64,000 bases of DNA from assembly GCF_011044495.1 (NCBI RefSeq), contig NZ_CP049143.1, positions 3,286,001 through 3,350,000 of the forward strand, read 5' to 3'. Below, piece after piece: positions 8,965 to 17,630 of the stretch. How positions within the stretch are numbered: position 1 is the first letter of the stretch; every line of letters begins with the position of its first letter. The position numbers and the translations under genes are program-made. Under the pieces are notes generated by a model that was not told the DNA's origin, searched no databases, and saw only the letters and a list, made by a program, of their open reading frames with translations. Source of the DNA: Roseimicrobium sp. ORNL1 (GTDB lineage Bacteria > Verrucomicrobiota > Verrucomicrobiia > Verrucomicrobiales > Verrucomicrobiaceae).

Positions 8965-10296
8965 ATGAGTGGTCCCAAAGTCATCAACATTGAAGCTGTT
9001 CGTCGCCGGCAGAAGCGCGAAAGTCTCGCTCATCTCCAAAAGCTGCAGTCTGCCCTGGCCCAGTGCGAACGCTGGCAAGAGCTGCCTCAAGCGACTGCTG
9101 TAGTAGATCGCCTGCATGAGATGCGGGACGCGGAACAGTGGGAGTCGCTTTCCCTTGAAGCAGCCAGGCAAAGTAGCTTCTACGAAGATGAGGCTCAACG
9201 CTTGCGCCAGCAACACGTGGCTGAACAAGCCGCTGATCTGCGCCGCGTGCATCGACTCCGGCAAAGCGTTGCCCAGATGACTGCGCATCTAGAAAAGTTG
9301 CCTCCCTCGCTGGAGCGAGAGCACTTGATTGCCCAGCTCAATGCTCCGGACGCTTCTGCCCAACAGATGGCACTCAACGATACCCTGCAGTTCATAGAAC
9401 AGGATCACCGCGACGAAATCACCAGCCGGATGCGCGAACTGGCCGCTGGACTGATAGCTCCCGAGGCGGTGATCTCGGCTCTTCCTGACCTGCCCGCTGA
9501 TCCCCAGGAGCAACGGTTGGAAAAATGCTGGAATCTCCTTGGAGAACTCTCGGTCTTCATGGACGCTGTAGACTTGGAATCCCTCACCGCAAAGGCCCGG
9601 AGTATTGCCGCTGCTCATACCGACCAGCAAACGTTGCTTCTCGATTCCCTTGCGCTGGAACTGTCCACTTACCTGCAAAATCGTCGAGCCTCCCTCGCTC
9701 TCCGCTCCGAATTGGAACTTCTGCTCGCTGAGTTGGATGAAATCCACTCTCCTGCAGCCGCAGACTGGAAGAAGCGCATTGCCGCCGCCCTTTTCGAGTC
9801 GAGTCCGTTGGATCCCATCCGCGCTCTCGCACAAGAAGCACGCTCTTGGGTCGAGCAGACGTTCGCCGAAGAAACCCGACAAGAACAACGCGCCGCCGTC
9901 CTGCGTGCGCTTGCCGCCACTGGCTATGAGGTCCGCGAAGGCATGGCTGCCGCTTGGGTGGAGCAAGGTCGCATGGTGCTCCAGAAGCCCGGTGAGTCTG
10001 CTTACGGAGTCGAACTCAGCGCCCCTGCCCTAGGTAATGCCGTCCAGACCAGAGTGGTGGCCTTTTCCCCATCAGGCCGTGACCCGCTGCGTGATCGTGA
10101 AGTGGAGGATACCTGGTGTGGAGAATTTGAAAAAGCCCGTGATGCGTTGAACGAGGCTGGATTCAATGCCAGCCTTGTCCAAGCTCACCCTGCGGGAACC
10201 ATCCCACTCAAAGCTGTATCTCCTTCGTCATTTGACCAAAACGCTCATCACAGGGGAGAACCATCAACCGTCACAAAGGGAAAGTTGATAGGATGA
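8965..10296 (+). CDS. Helical coiled-coil protein, fourth complete gene of the kinase-helicase operon
   Basis: The open frame extends upstream to 8647, but the ATG at 8965 lies 10 bp after the kinase-helicase stop and avoids a 300-bp overlap, giving 443 residues. The sequence is almost entirely predicted helix, rich in Glu, Gln, Arg, Leu and Ala, with heptad-like stretches over roughly residues 10-110 and 230-330. A shorter, less helical C-terminal region (about 335-425) looks like a small alpha/beta domain containing WCGEFEKAR. There is no signal peptide, membrane segment or enzymatic motif. I do not recognise a family. Its position makes it a likely structural or scaffolding partner of the fusion protein; this is inference from context only. 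Confidence 0.7.
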   Translation: MSGPKVINIEAVRRRQKRESLAHLQKLQSALAQCERWQELPQATAVVDRLHEMRDAEQWESLSLEAARQSSFYEDEAQRLRQQHVAEQAADLRRVHRLRQSVAQMTAHLEKLPPSLEREHLIAQLNAPDASAQQMALNDTLQFIEQDHRDEITSRMRELAAGLIAPEAVISALPDLPADPQEQRLEKCWNLLGELSVFMDAVDLESLTAKARSIAAAHTDQQTLLLDSLALELSTYLQNRRASLALRSELELLLAELDEIHSPAAADWKKRIAAALFESSPLDPIRALAQEARSWVEQTFAEETRQEQRAAVLRALAATGYEVREGMAAAWVEQGRMVLQKPGESAYGVELSAPALGNAVQTRVVAFSPSGRDPLRDREVEDTWCGEFEKARDALNEAGFNASLVQAHPAGTIPLKAVSPSSFDQNAHHRGEPSTVTKGKLIG

Positions 10297-10374
10297 GGGG
10301 AAGAATTGCAATCGCCGGAGCCAGCGGAAAGACCCGAATGCCCGGGGTACGTGTATCGCCAAGGGGAGAGTGAA

Positions 10375-10557
10375 CTAGGAGTTTCGGAGCAGCCGCCTCG
10401 AATTTTCTTTCACTTGGTCTCGGCGTCGTCGGCTGCTTGATGAGCCATTACCACGTAGCTGGGAATCAGCTTCCTGCTCTCCTGGTTCATCCCTCTTCAT
10501 CCATGACGATGAGATTACCGAGCGACCATTCGTAGTGAAGATGTCGAAGGCCGTCAT
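10375..10557 (-). CDS. Possible small basic/Ser-rich protein downstream of the primase
   Basis: A 60-residue open frame starts one base after the stop of the DUF3987 gene (TGA-G-ATG) and ends near the operon that runs toward it. The C-terminal half is rich in Ser and Arg. No family is recognised. The tight spacing favours a real coupled gene, but the composition is unremarkable and the frame could be chance. Confidence 0.3.
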   Translation of the reverse strand: MTAFDIFTTNGRSVISSSWMKRDEPGEQEADSQLRGNGSSSSRRRRDQVKENSRRLLRNS

Positions 10558-10558
10558 C

Positions 10559-13012
10559 TCATTCGGGACCGGACGCATCGCCCCGAGCAAGACGTACCAC
10601 CTCGGCCGGTCGGCCAGCGTCTCCGGTACGCCTCTTCTCAAATACCAGACAATCGGGAAATTCAGTGGCCAAAGCCTCGACCTCCTTGCGCTCGATCCCA
10701 TGATTCCGTAGCAAGGTACGCAGCGTTGCTTCTTTCCCTGGATGGGAATCCAAGGCGCGTCTCAATCGTTCCAATCTCTCCTGGCGCCGCTCATGACGAG
10801 TTGCGCCAAGCAAGGCCACCTGCTGGTTTGCAAACCACTCGGCGAGTTCTACCGCGTTTCTCGCAGTCTCAACGCTGAGAACATGACTTGAGGCGTCGCG
10901 TCCATGTTGAGCGGCATGCAAGTTGACTGCAAGCCGCAATGCCTGCTCCGCCCACCTTGCTGCGTAGATGCCGATATCGCTCAGCGCCCCGCCCGTTTTG
11001 GAAGAATCTACGATGCGATTCCTATATGCGCGGAACACCTCAGAAGCCTCTACCGAAAGACGAATCACTTCGGTTGCCATGCTTCCGCGGAAGGCCTGTA
11101 CAAGCTCCTTCACTAGCGCGTCCCAAGAGCTGAGAACATCGTCCGGCATCTGCGGCCAAACTTTAGGCTCATGCCGAGGCTCGGCACGTGTGTTGACAAT
11201 CAAGAAGCGAGGTAGCAAGCCACTCTCTGTCATGTTCGTGTCGCCAAGCATCCTTCTTGCTGCGTCCGGCTGGATCATCCACAACACTGTCAGGCAGGGT
11301 CTTTTCAGGAGAACGGGCACTCTGGTAATGCGGTGAACTTTGACGGACTCTCCTGAGAACGCTGACAAATAGACGCTTTCATCGCCGACCCTCCCGCTGT
11401 TGTATCGGCCTGCCACCACATCAACTACACCTCTCGCCTCAGGGCTCATTGATGCGATTGTCTCGTTTGGCGAATCGGCCAAAAGGTTCTCCAACGCCGC
11501 TTGAGTCGCATTTGCCGTGCTCCATGCCGGCTCACGCAGGCGTGCCTGCAATTCCTCCACCCGTTGTTCCAGCTCTTTCAAGTCGGCACATAGCTCCTCA
11601 CGTTCGGCCTTGGTGGCGCACGGGCGTCTCAGCGCCTGCTTTTTCTCCTTCTCCAGAAGTGCGAGTTCCGCTTTGACCGCTGGCAGTGTTTCTTTCGTCC
11701 AGGTTTCGAGGGCTGCATGCTCCAAATTTCTGAATGACCTCGACATGACTTCAAATGCCTGCCCCTTACCCGTGCCGCTTGCCGCAATCGGTAAAATAAA
11801 CAGGTTCCCGCGAGTTCGTCGTCCAGCGCCATTCGTCAATTCCAAACCTGACCCCAAACAAGCTGACAACACAGCGAGCGCACAACTTGCAGCCAGCTCC
11901 ACCGGAACAAGGGAGTGCTCGGCCCCAGCTTCCACCATGTATCGAATGCGTCCAGGCAGGCAATCCAGCGGGAAAGCGGCAATTCCGGTGTCCTCTCCGT
12001 TGTCAAAATCTGACAATTCTGCCGAAATCATATCCCCATCTAGTTTTGTCGGATTTGTCAGATTTTGGCACAAGGGAACGGGCCGTTGTACTACCACTGC
12101 GGATTGTTTCGCTATGTGCGCCAGCGTCTTCGTCTGTTCCATCCCTCTCGCCCTCAGGACGTCATTCCAATCTTTTTGATCACTGGGAAGCTCTGCTCGC
12201 CAGACCGACCTCACTGACGGGGGAAAGATAGCAGTCATGCCCGCAACCCACTTTTCCGATGCAGCAATTCCGTGCTCCGGTGAATCGCGTTGAGGCCACA
12301 AAGTCACCTCTGTCACGCCCCCAAACAGCTCCGCAATATCCGGGTTCACCGCCGCGCCACGGGTAACAATAAATGGCTCGGCCAAGGTCTCACCAGTCCA
12401 GCTTCCGGCAAACAACAGCGTTAGCGCATCCCACTGCGATTCCGCTACATGAACACGACTTACGCCGGACAGCTGCTGCTCGCCGATTAGCAACGGCATG
12501 TTACGCCCAGGCTTGTACCACGCGCGGCTAGGGCCTTCTCCAGGCCACGCGAATACGTGCCTTCCGATGACTTCACCTGTAGGACCATGAACCGGGAAAC
12601 AGATCCGGCCCTCGTATAGACCGATGAGACCGTTCCGCGCAAGCATGATGCAAAAGTTCATCTCCCATGCTCGCCATTTGGCGAGTCTTTCAAGGGCACT
12701 AGGATTCCTCTCAAGTCGGAGATGGTCTTTCTGCCAACTCAATGGCACTACCCGCTGAGGACGAACAACACTGGCTGGAGCTGCCGGTGCAGCGTTGGAG
12801 CCAACTCCAGCGAGCTGGAAAATACGCTGGCGGTGCTCCATCGCGTCGACCCCGGATCCCGAAAAAACCACACATGCAAACCGACCATCAGGAAAAATTA
12901 CCAGATGGTCGCCGCTCGCGTCTTTTCCCAATTCATTGCAAGCGGGGCATTGTGCGATCACCTTATCGGCACGCGGCCTCAGCTTCTGCAGTCTCTTATG
13001 ATTGAGTGGCAT
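10559..13012 (-). CDS. CHC2-like/Toprim/DUF3987 primase-helicase-like protein
   Basis: An element-borne replication protein. The N-terminus has a CPAC...C zinc-finger pattern like CHC2 primase domains (CPACNELG, then a strand with FAC about 25 residues later). It is followed by a Toprim-like segment (VAESQWDAL around 190-200), then a DUF3987 region with a P-loop-like AASGTGKG around 415-422 and a later VLWMIQPDA segment. A helical, possibly coiled-coil Lys/Glu stretch lies after the P-loop. Two in-frame ATGs exist. The one at 13021 sits directly against GGAAGG, while the one at 13012 has this Shine-Dalgarno at a normal 9-base distance, so 13012 (817 residues) is preferred. DUF3987 proteins are common next to integrases in islands and phage satellites, where they serve self-replication. 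Confidence 0.8.
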   Translation of the reverse strand: MPLNHKRLQKLRPRADKVIAQCPACNELGKDASGDHLVIFPDGRFACVVFSGSGVDAMEHRQRIFQLAGVGSNAAPAAPASVVRPQRVVPLSWQKDHLRLERNPSALERLAKWRAWEMNFCIMLARNGLIGLYEGRICFPVHGPTGEVIGRHVFAWPGEGPSRAWYKPGRNMPLLIGEQQLSGVSRVHVAESQWDALTLLFAGSWTGETLAEPFIVTRGAAVNPDIAELFGGVTEVTLWPQRDSPEHGIAASEKWVAGMTAIFPPSVRSVWRAELPSDQKDWNDVLRARGMEQTKTLAHIAKQSAVVVQRPVPLCQNLTNPTKLDGDMISAELSDFDNGEDTGIAAFPLDCLPGRIRYMVEAGAEHSLVPVELAASCALAVLSACLGSGLELTNGAGRRTRGNLFILPIAASGTGKGQAFEVMSRSFRNLEHAALETWTKETLPAVKAELALLEKEKKQALRRPCATKAEREELCADLKELEQRVEELQARLREPAWSTANATQAALENLLADSPNETIASMSPEARGVVDVVAGRYNSGRVGDESVYLSAFSGESVKVHRITRVPVLLKRPCLTVLWMIQPDAARRMLGDTNMTESGLLPRFLIVNTRAEPRHEPKVWPQMPDDVLSSWDALVKELVQAFRGSMATEVIRLSVEASEVFRAYRNRIVDSSKTGGALSDIGIYAARWAEQALRLAVNLHAAQHGRDASSHVLSVETARNAVELAEWFANQQVALLGATRHERRQERLERLRRALDSHPGKEATLRTLLRNHGIERKEVEALATEFPDCLVFEKRRTGDAGRPAEVVRLARGDASGPE

Positions 13013-13109
13013 CGTACGCATCCTTCCGGTTGCGCCGGCGACGAGCTTCGACTATACGGGAGCAGGTACCAACCGCAGCCGGATGGGCGAAAGCTCACCG
13101 GCTTGTTTC

Positions 13110-13313
13110 TTACAGCGATGTCTGCTGTTCAAATCGCAGCACTTCGGAGAGAGGAATCCGAACAAGCCTTCCGTTCTTTTGGGCTCTCAGGTGACCATCC
13201 CGCACGCGACGCCGCACAGTCAGGACGCAGCAGTTCCAGCGTTTAGCGATTTGGGCAGCTGTCAGGGACTGGTCTTCCTGAGGTGCAATTTTTGATGCGG
13301 GATTTTCGTTCAT
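13110..13313 (-). CDS. Excisionase/AlpA-like helix-turn-helix protein
   Basis: A 67-residue protein with a MerR-superfamily winged helix (HTH_17, excisionase type). It has TAAQIAKRWNC as helix 1/turn, VRRRVRDGHL as the recognition helix and wing, and RLVRIPLSEV as the terminal strand. Family role: binds DNA near the attachment site, bends it for excision, or activates transcription (AlpA-like). It lies between the integrase module and the primase gene, all on the minus strand, which is the usual order int-xis-primase in satellites and islands. The gap of about 100 bp to the primase start leaves room for a promoter. Confidence 0.8.
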   Translation of the reverse strand: MNENPASKIAPQEDQSLTAAQIAKRWNCCVLTVRRRVRDGHLRAQKNGRLVRIPLSEVLRFEQQTSL

Positions 13314-13440
13314 AGGCCTCGTGAGCTGTTTTGATTGCTCCAGTGGCCTGAAGAACTATCACGCATTCCGGGGTGCGCACCAATGATTGCTCGATATCGA
13401 CGGCGGACGTAATGGTTTACAACTGCCTAGGTGTTGAAAA

Positions 13441-14274
13441 TCAAGGCGTTGGCTTTTTAAGCAGGGGTATTCCAAGTATTTGGCAGCGGCGTTCTATCTC
13501 GCGCTGCCGATTTGGGGTCTTTATATCTTTCCACTTGGGCACAAGGTCGCTAAATTTTTTCCCCAGGATCTTCTTATCGAACTGCTGCCAGTGAAACGGA
13601 GGGAATTCTCGCGGAAAGTGAGGATCCAACATGAGCACCAGTTTTCTCCAACGAGGTGCTCCAGCTAGATCGGGCCTCCTGCGGACGACTTCCCCCATTC
13701 GAGCATCGTTTACGAGCATGCCGTGCGCACGAAGGACCGCCTGCTGCGCTCGTGATAGTTTGCGAGACGTGCTCGCGGGTAAAGACTGAGAGCGGTTGTC
13801 TTCAAGGATGCTAATGAGATGCCTGAAGAATTCAATGTCCTTGCCAGCAACTGCCGCGATCATTGACCGTACGAGCATTGCCAGGTCACCCTCTTTGCGT
13901 TTGCAAATGCGCTCAATTCTTTGTCGAGCGTGCTCGTCGTGCGAGGTAAGACCGTACTTGCCCAGGTATCGCTCGAAAGCGGATGTGACGTCAATTGAGA
14001 TTGTGACCTGCGTTCCAGTAGGGAAGTCATTCGATGCATAGTCGTCCTGTAGTGCGGTTACCCAACTCAAAAGTAGCGGATGTAGGTATTGGCCGTGCCT
14101 AGTCCGTACCTTCTCCCACTCTGTTGAAGAGGCGTCTTCCGTCCCAAGCCCCCATCCGAGCACCACAGGGTTGAACTTTGGCCTGGATTGTGAAAGATCC
14201 ATGCGCTTGCGTCTTGCCGTTTTGTTTGTTGAAACATTGCGCGAGGTGCCTGCTTTGGATTTCGGCTTCTTCAT
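13441..14274 (-). CDS. Hypothetical protein coupled to the integrase
   Basis: A 277-residue basic soluble protein with a very Lys/Arg/Ser/Thr-rich first 30 residues, no signal peptide and no membrane segment. The start overlaps the integrase stop by ATGA, so the two are translated together. The middle is helical, with a Leu/Met-rich stretch around 125-150; the C-terminal third contains an aromatic and basic segment (FPREFPPFHW). I recognise no family. Given the coupling and the charge, DNA binding or an accessory recombination role is plausible, but not shown. Confidence 0.6.
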   Translation of the reverse strand: MKKPKSKAGTSRNVSTNKTARRKRMDLSQSRPKFNPVVLGWGLGTEDASSTEWEKVRTRHGQYLHPLLLSWVTALQDDYASNDFPTGTQVTISIDVTSAFERYLGKYGLTSHDEHARQRIERICKRKEGDLAMLVRSMIAAVAGKDIEFFRHLISILEDNRSQSLPASTSRKLSRAQQAVLRAHGMLVNDARMGEVVRRRPDLAGAPRWRKLVLMLDPHFPREFPPFHWQQFDKKILGKKFSDLVPKWKDIKTPNRQREIERRCQILGIPLLKKPTP

Positions 14275-15731
14275 GAAGGTTTTGCTTGTTGCCCAACACT
14301 TTGCAGTTGCGCTGGAGAAAGCGGCGATACGTTCTCAGGTTGATTGTTGCGGAGGAGCTTGCCCAATCCCGCGCTAATCGGCTTTTTCTTGTCGGTGTAG
14401 AACTGCTGAGTTGTACGGATGTCCGCGTGCCGAAGTACCTGCTGAGCGGCGTAGATTCCCAGATCGCTTGCCAGAATAGAGCCGAGTTCTTTGCGCAACT
14501 CGTGAAGTTTCTTACGAGCCGAGATGCCCTTGGACTCCAGCCACTGGTACAAGCGCCGGAAGTCTTTCTCGCAGCGGTAGTTTACTCGTGAGATGTGGTA
14601 TCGAGGTGGATTCTTGGACTCGATGACGAACTCTCCGGTGCGCTGACCCTTCCACGCGCGGAGCAACGCAACAAGCTCCGAATCTACGTCTACCGCGGCG
14701 ATGCTGTCCTCGCTCTTTGGGTGGAAGTGTTCGGTGGCTTCAATATTGATCTTCGCAGCATTGAGATCCACTTGGGCCCAGAGCAACGAATCAATTTCTC
14801 GTTTCCGCAGGCCACACATCATGGCCAGGCAAAAGATGCGGAACGGCTGAACCATGGAGGGATCCTTAGCGAGCTCCGTCTGTGCGTCTGCGACGAGTTG
14901 CGGTGCCTCGATTTTTGACTGATACCGGCTAGTGCCGCGTTTCTCTAAACTCACCCCGGCGAAGGGTAGGGGAGATGGGAGAGTCAGTTTTGAATGCACA
15001 TGCTTTAGGGCCTTTTCGCTAAAGAGTGAGCGGGCGTTCCTAAGGTGGGAGTTCACGCTATTGACCGCGCGCCGGCGAGCATCGGGCGCCGTTCCTCTTT
15101 TTTCGACATACGAAAGCTTCCACCGTTGCACGTCGCTCGATGACAACACGCTCAGCGTAATTGCGTCTACTTTGGAAACCCAGGCTTTTCGCCCTCCCTT
15201 CTTGTAGTCGAATCGGGACATGAGAATGGGACGCCCCTTTTTGTCTTTCAGAAGAGCCCCATCTGCCCCCATGGCCGGCTGATCACCGATTTCGGCGATT
15301 TCGCTGGCGATGAGGCGTAGAGCCTGCACGTAGACGCTGAAGGTGGAGGAACGAATTCCGGCCGTAGCGCGCACTTCCTCCACTAGCTGGCCAATGTTGG
15401 CGATCTGCTCCGACTTGACTGACTGGGGTTTGAATTGCTTGAGCGTCGCTTCCCACCCCACCGCCAAGAGTGACAGGTAAACTTTCTGAGCCTTCGCCGC
15501 AGCCGTCTGTTTGACCGAGGTTTCCAAGGGGAAGCGCATCCGCCGACCGCGGAACGCGATCTGGACTGAGAAAAAGGGGCTGACGTAGCCATCTCGCGGC
15601 GCTGACTTCTCGACCCGGTTCTGCCAATATCGCACGTCCGTTTTTGAAATCTTTGCTTTGGACTTCGTCACCTCCTCACTGGCGTTCGGGCGAGTAGTGT
15701 TGTGCATTTGTTGTGCAATCTCGCTGCTCAT
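14271..15731 (-). CDS. Tyrosine recombinase (integrase) of the element
   Basis: A 486-residue site-specific integrase. The C-terminal catalytic domain shows the tyrosine recombinase set: the first Arg in CGLRKREID (R309), the H-x-x-R box in HELRKELGS near 411, the later His in HADIRTTQQFY, and the nucleophile Tyr (Y445). The ~120-residue middle region is a helical SAM-like core-binding domain, and the N-terminal ~100 residues probably bind arm sites. Family role: strand exchange between attP and attB. The gene sits 118 bp from the tRNA-Arg remnant that marks the element border, with a 13-bp inverted repeat in between, which fits the usual int-att layout. Confidence 0.93.
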   Translation of the reverse strand: MSSEIAQQMHNTTRPNASEEVTKSKAKISKTDVRYWQNRVEKSAPRDGYVSPFFSVQIAFRGRRMRFPLETSVKQTAAAKAQKVYLSLLAVGWEATLKQFKPQSVKSEQIANIGQLVEEVRATAGIRSSTFSVYVQALRLIASEIAEIGDQPAMGADGALLKDKKGRPILMSRFDYKKGGRKAWVSKVDAITLSVLSSSDVQRWKLSYVEKRGTAPDARRRAVNSVNSHLRNARSLFSEKALKHVHSKLTLPSPLPFAGVSLEKRGTSRYQSKIEAPQLVADAQTELAKDPSMVQPFRIFCLAMMCGLRKREIDSLLWAQVDLNAAKINIEATEHFHPKSEDSIAAVDVDSELVALLRAWKGQRTGEFVIESKNPPRYHISRVNYRCEKDFRRLYQWLESKGISARKKLHELRKELGSILASDLGIYAAQQVLRHADIRTTQQFYTDKKKPISAGLGKLLRNNQPENVSPLSPAQLQSVGQQAKPS

Positions 15732-15750
15732 TCTGGTTCCGCAGAGTTCT

Positions 15751-15822
15751 CTTAAAAATACTCACGATGACGCTGATTCCCTTGTAAAATGGCCCAGAGG
15801 ACGTGTCACGAGTATTTTTAAG
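15751..15822. repeat. 13-bp perfect inverted repeat between integrase and attachment site
   Basis: CTTAAAAATACTC at 15751-15763 is repeated as its exact reverse complement at 15810-15822, with 46 bp between the arms. It lies 20 bp upstream of the integrase start and ends 28 bp before the tRNA remnant. Paired arm-type binding sites for an integrase or excisionase, or an operator over the integrase promoter, are the likely explanations. Confidence 0.6.
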
Positions 15823-15849
15823 GCATCTCAAAGAAACATGCTGGCTAAA

Positions 15850-15893
15850 GACTACGGATCAGAAGGTTACACGTTCGAGTCGTGTCGGGTGCA
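15850..15893 (+). other. Attachment site: 3' half of a tRNA-Arg(ACG) gene
   Basis: The segment begins in the anticodon loop (CTACGGA, anticodon ACG), continues through a 3' anticodon-stem strand and variable loop, and then a good T arm: ACACG-TTCGAGT-CGTGT. It ends with the 3' acceptor strand CGGGTGC and discriminator A. The bases before it (AAAGA) cannot pair as the 5' anticodon stem, so only the 3' half is tRNA-like. This is what remains at the distal border when an element integrates into a tRNA 3' end; the intact tRNA is expected at the left end, outside the window. Confidence 0.8.
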
Positions 15894-17141
15894 CTTTTCC
15901 TCCATTGGTTGAATACCGGGTGGATCCAGCCTTTGCATTGGCTGGGAATGCGCCGACCTAGAATATGCGTACGGAAGCGTGAGAACATCTTTCAATGTTC
16001 CTTGCCATTAGGTGGCGATACTCTGACCGCTATTCTCCCGCCCTCGCGACGTAGCGAACACGATCTTAAAAATCCATCCGGTTAGCGGAACATGTGGCTG
16101 AGATGTTGACGACATCTTTTCTTCCAGCAGAGCAATCGGGTCGGCTGAAGGACACCGGGGCCGCCGCTCTGCCAGCGTGGATTCAGGTCCGCATGTTTTC
16201 AAAAGGTCAATCAAACAAGACCCGCGAAAAATTTCGCCGAAGTTGGAGGCCTAAGTGCCGGTTCGTCTAACACGCCTTTACACCCACATTGAATGGGCGG
16301 AGTGAGGAGCCGATATGCGTGGATATGTGTCGTTCAATGCACCCGTGTGGAACGTCGTTCGGTGCTTTGAGTTTGTCAGGACTCAGCTGCTTCATTTCCC
16401 GGTCCTCCAAATCAAATCCGGTAAATGGTTGCTTAAAGATGGCAGGGGTATTTCTCACTAAACGAGGTGCGCACGTTGACAAAACAACGGCTCCTATCAG
16501 CATTTTAGTCGCGCAAAAAGACTTTCCCGCTATCAAAGGTCCCGTCTGATTGAAAAAAGTCGCTGGTGTGACTCTAGGAATGATAGGGATCCCTGTCATT
16601 TATGGTGATGGCGCCGTTTCCCTTGGCACGAGTTCAACGCAGGCGGAAACAACGTGCGCCGCCCCCACTCAAAACTCCCCCGGCTAATTAGAGTCTGATC
16701 GTGGAGTTCCCCGGGATTCTCATTTTCACTGATGTGAATAAGGCGTTGTGGCTAACGTTCACACCCGAGGGTAGTTCCGACAGTGCTCCTAAACTTGAGG
16801 ATTGTAGATCGCCTGAGTGCGTAAAGGAGCGTTTACTAATGCGAAGCCTGTCGCCACATCGTAGGGCGAGGTTGCCTATGATATGAAGTGGAGTGGCGAA
16901 GGTGGCGAGTGCTCGGGAACACCAAGTCTGAATGTCAGATTAGACGGAAAGACGAAGACGCCCGGCGTGACGTATGAAAGCTAGTTCCGGCCAAGGTGAC
17001 TGAATTGTGGCTCAGGAATAGATGGTCTGGAGCAGTGATTAACCTCTAGGTTGATAAAAATACTTTCTGAGCTCCGGAAAGTATTGTAGAAAATGCTGCC
17101 CGTGGATGCTAAATCCCTTATTGTGTAAATCGAAAATCCAA
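15894..17141. other. Gene-poor scar region beside the island
   Basis: About 1.25 kb between the att remnant and the next convincing gene. Short open frames exist on both strands (for example overlapping ones at 16267-16599 and 16289-16549, and a 33-codon frame at 16883-16984), but none has a family signature, a good start context or a partner. Codon choice is irregular and several frames break repeatedly, so this looks like decayed remnants of earlier insertions. Apart from the hairpin at 17059-17085 I see no defined element. Confidence 0.5.
17059..17085. promoter_or_regulatory. Hairpin/dyad upstream of the membrane protein gene
   Basis: AATACTTTC at 17059-17067 pairs exactly with GAAAGTATT at 17077-17085 across a 9-base loop, 57 bp before the ATG at 17142. 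No U-run follows on either strand. It may be an operator or a 5'UTR hairpin. Confidence 0.35.
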
Positions 17142-17630
17142 ATGGATCAACCACCCATCGAATCTGAATCGCAGGCGTACTATCAGGCGCCGCAGTCGGT
17201 AACTCCGCCGTTTGCACATTATCAGGCTGGCCTGCAGGCTCGCCGCTCCGGTGTAAACCCGGCCATTTGGGCAGTGGGCGGGGCTCTTGGAGTCCTGCTC
17301 CTTCTGGCCGCAGGGTATTATGTGATGAACTATACGCGCGATGAGTTCCGCACTTTGAATCGCTTTCCGGTGGAGGAGTTCATGGCTGACTATGAACGTG
17401 TCCTTGGATCGCGGTTCAAAGCCAATGTGGTGGTGGACGCGGAACTCGGAGGTACCATGTCTGAAGGCCGGTTGTATTCTTTCCGCGAGGAGAGCACGCA
17501 GAAAAATCTGGCGGTGGTAGTGCCACCGGACCAGAACCAGATGATGTTCGTCAAAGGGCAGACTTACACCGCAGAACTTGAAGTAGGAAAGGGAGGAATC
17601 ATTTATGCACGTCGCTTCCAGAAGAAATAA
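17142..17630 (+). CDS. Single-pass membrane protein of unknown function
   Basis: The start at 17142 is chosen over the in-frame ATG at 17106 because it gives a normal cytoplasmic N-terminus; the product is 162 residues. Residues about 1-40 are polar and Gln/Pro-rich, followed by one hydrophobic segment (about 43-65, AVGGALGVLLLLAAGYYVM) and a ~95-residue soluble domain rich in beta strands, expected in the periplasm. I recognise no family. The end overlaps the start of the TPR protein gene by 26 bp, so the two are coupled. A link with the exported TPR protein is likely from position only. Confidence 0.6.
   Translation: MDQPPIESESQAYYQAPQSVTPPFAHYQAGLQARRSGVNPAIWAVGGALGVLLLLAAGYYVMNYTRDEFRTLNRFPVEEFMADYERVLGSRFKANVVVDAELGGTMSEGRLYSFREESTQKNLAVVVPPDQNQMMFVKGQTYTAELEVGKGGIIYARRFQKK

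Larger units (their letters stand above)
1..15893. mobile_element. Right portion of a tRNA-Arg-integrated genomic island or satellite
   Basis: The right border is the tRNA-Arg 3' remnant at 15850-15893. Inside it lie the integrase, coupled hypothetical protein, excisionase-like HTH and primase-helicase (minus strand), then a convergent operon with the kinase-helicase fusion. The left end is not in the window. No conjugation, capsid or terminase gene is seen, so a non-conjugative integrative element or phage satellite (P4/PICI-like gene order int-alpA-primase) carrying a defence cargo is the likely class. That the cargo and the integrase module belong to one insertion is inference. Confidence 0.65.

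Noticed and set aside
15850-15893. Functional tRNA-Arg gene
   Set aside because: No 5' acceptor, D arm or pairing anticodon stem precedes the 3' half.
16267-16599. Overlapping open frames on both strands in the scar region
   Set aside because: Neither strand shows a family motif or start context; composition is equally plausible both ways.
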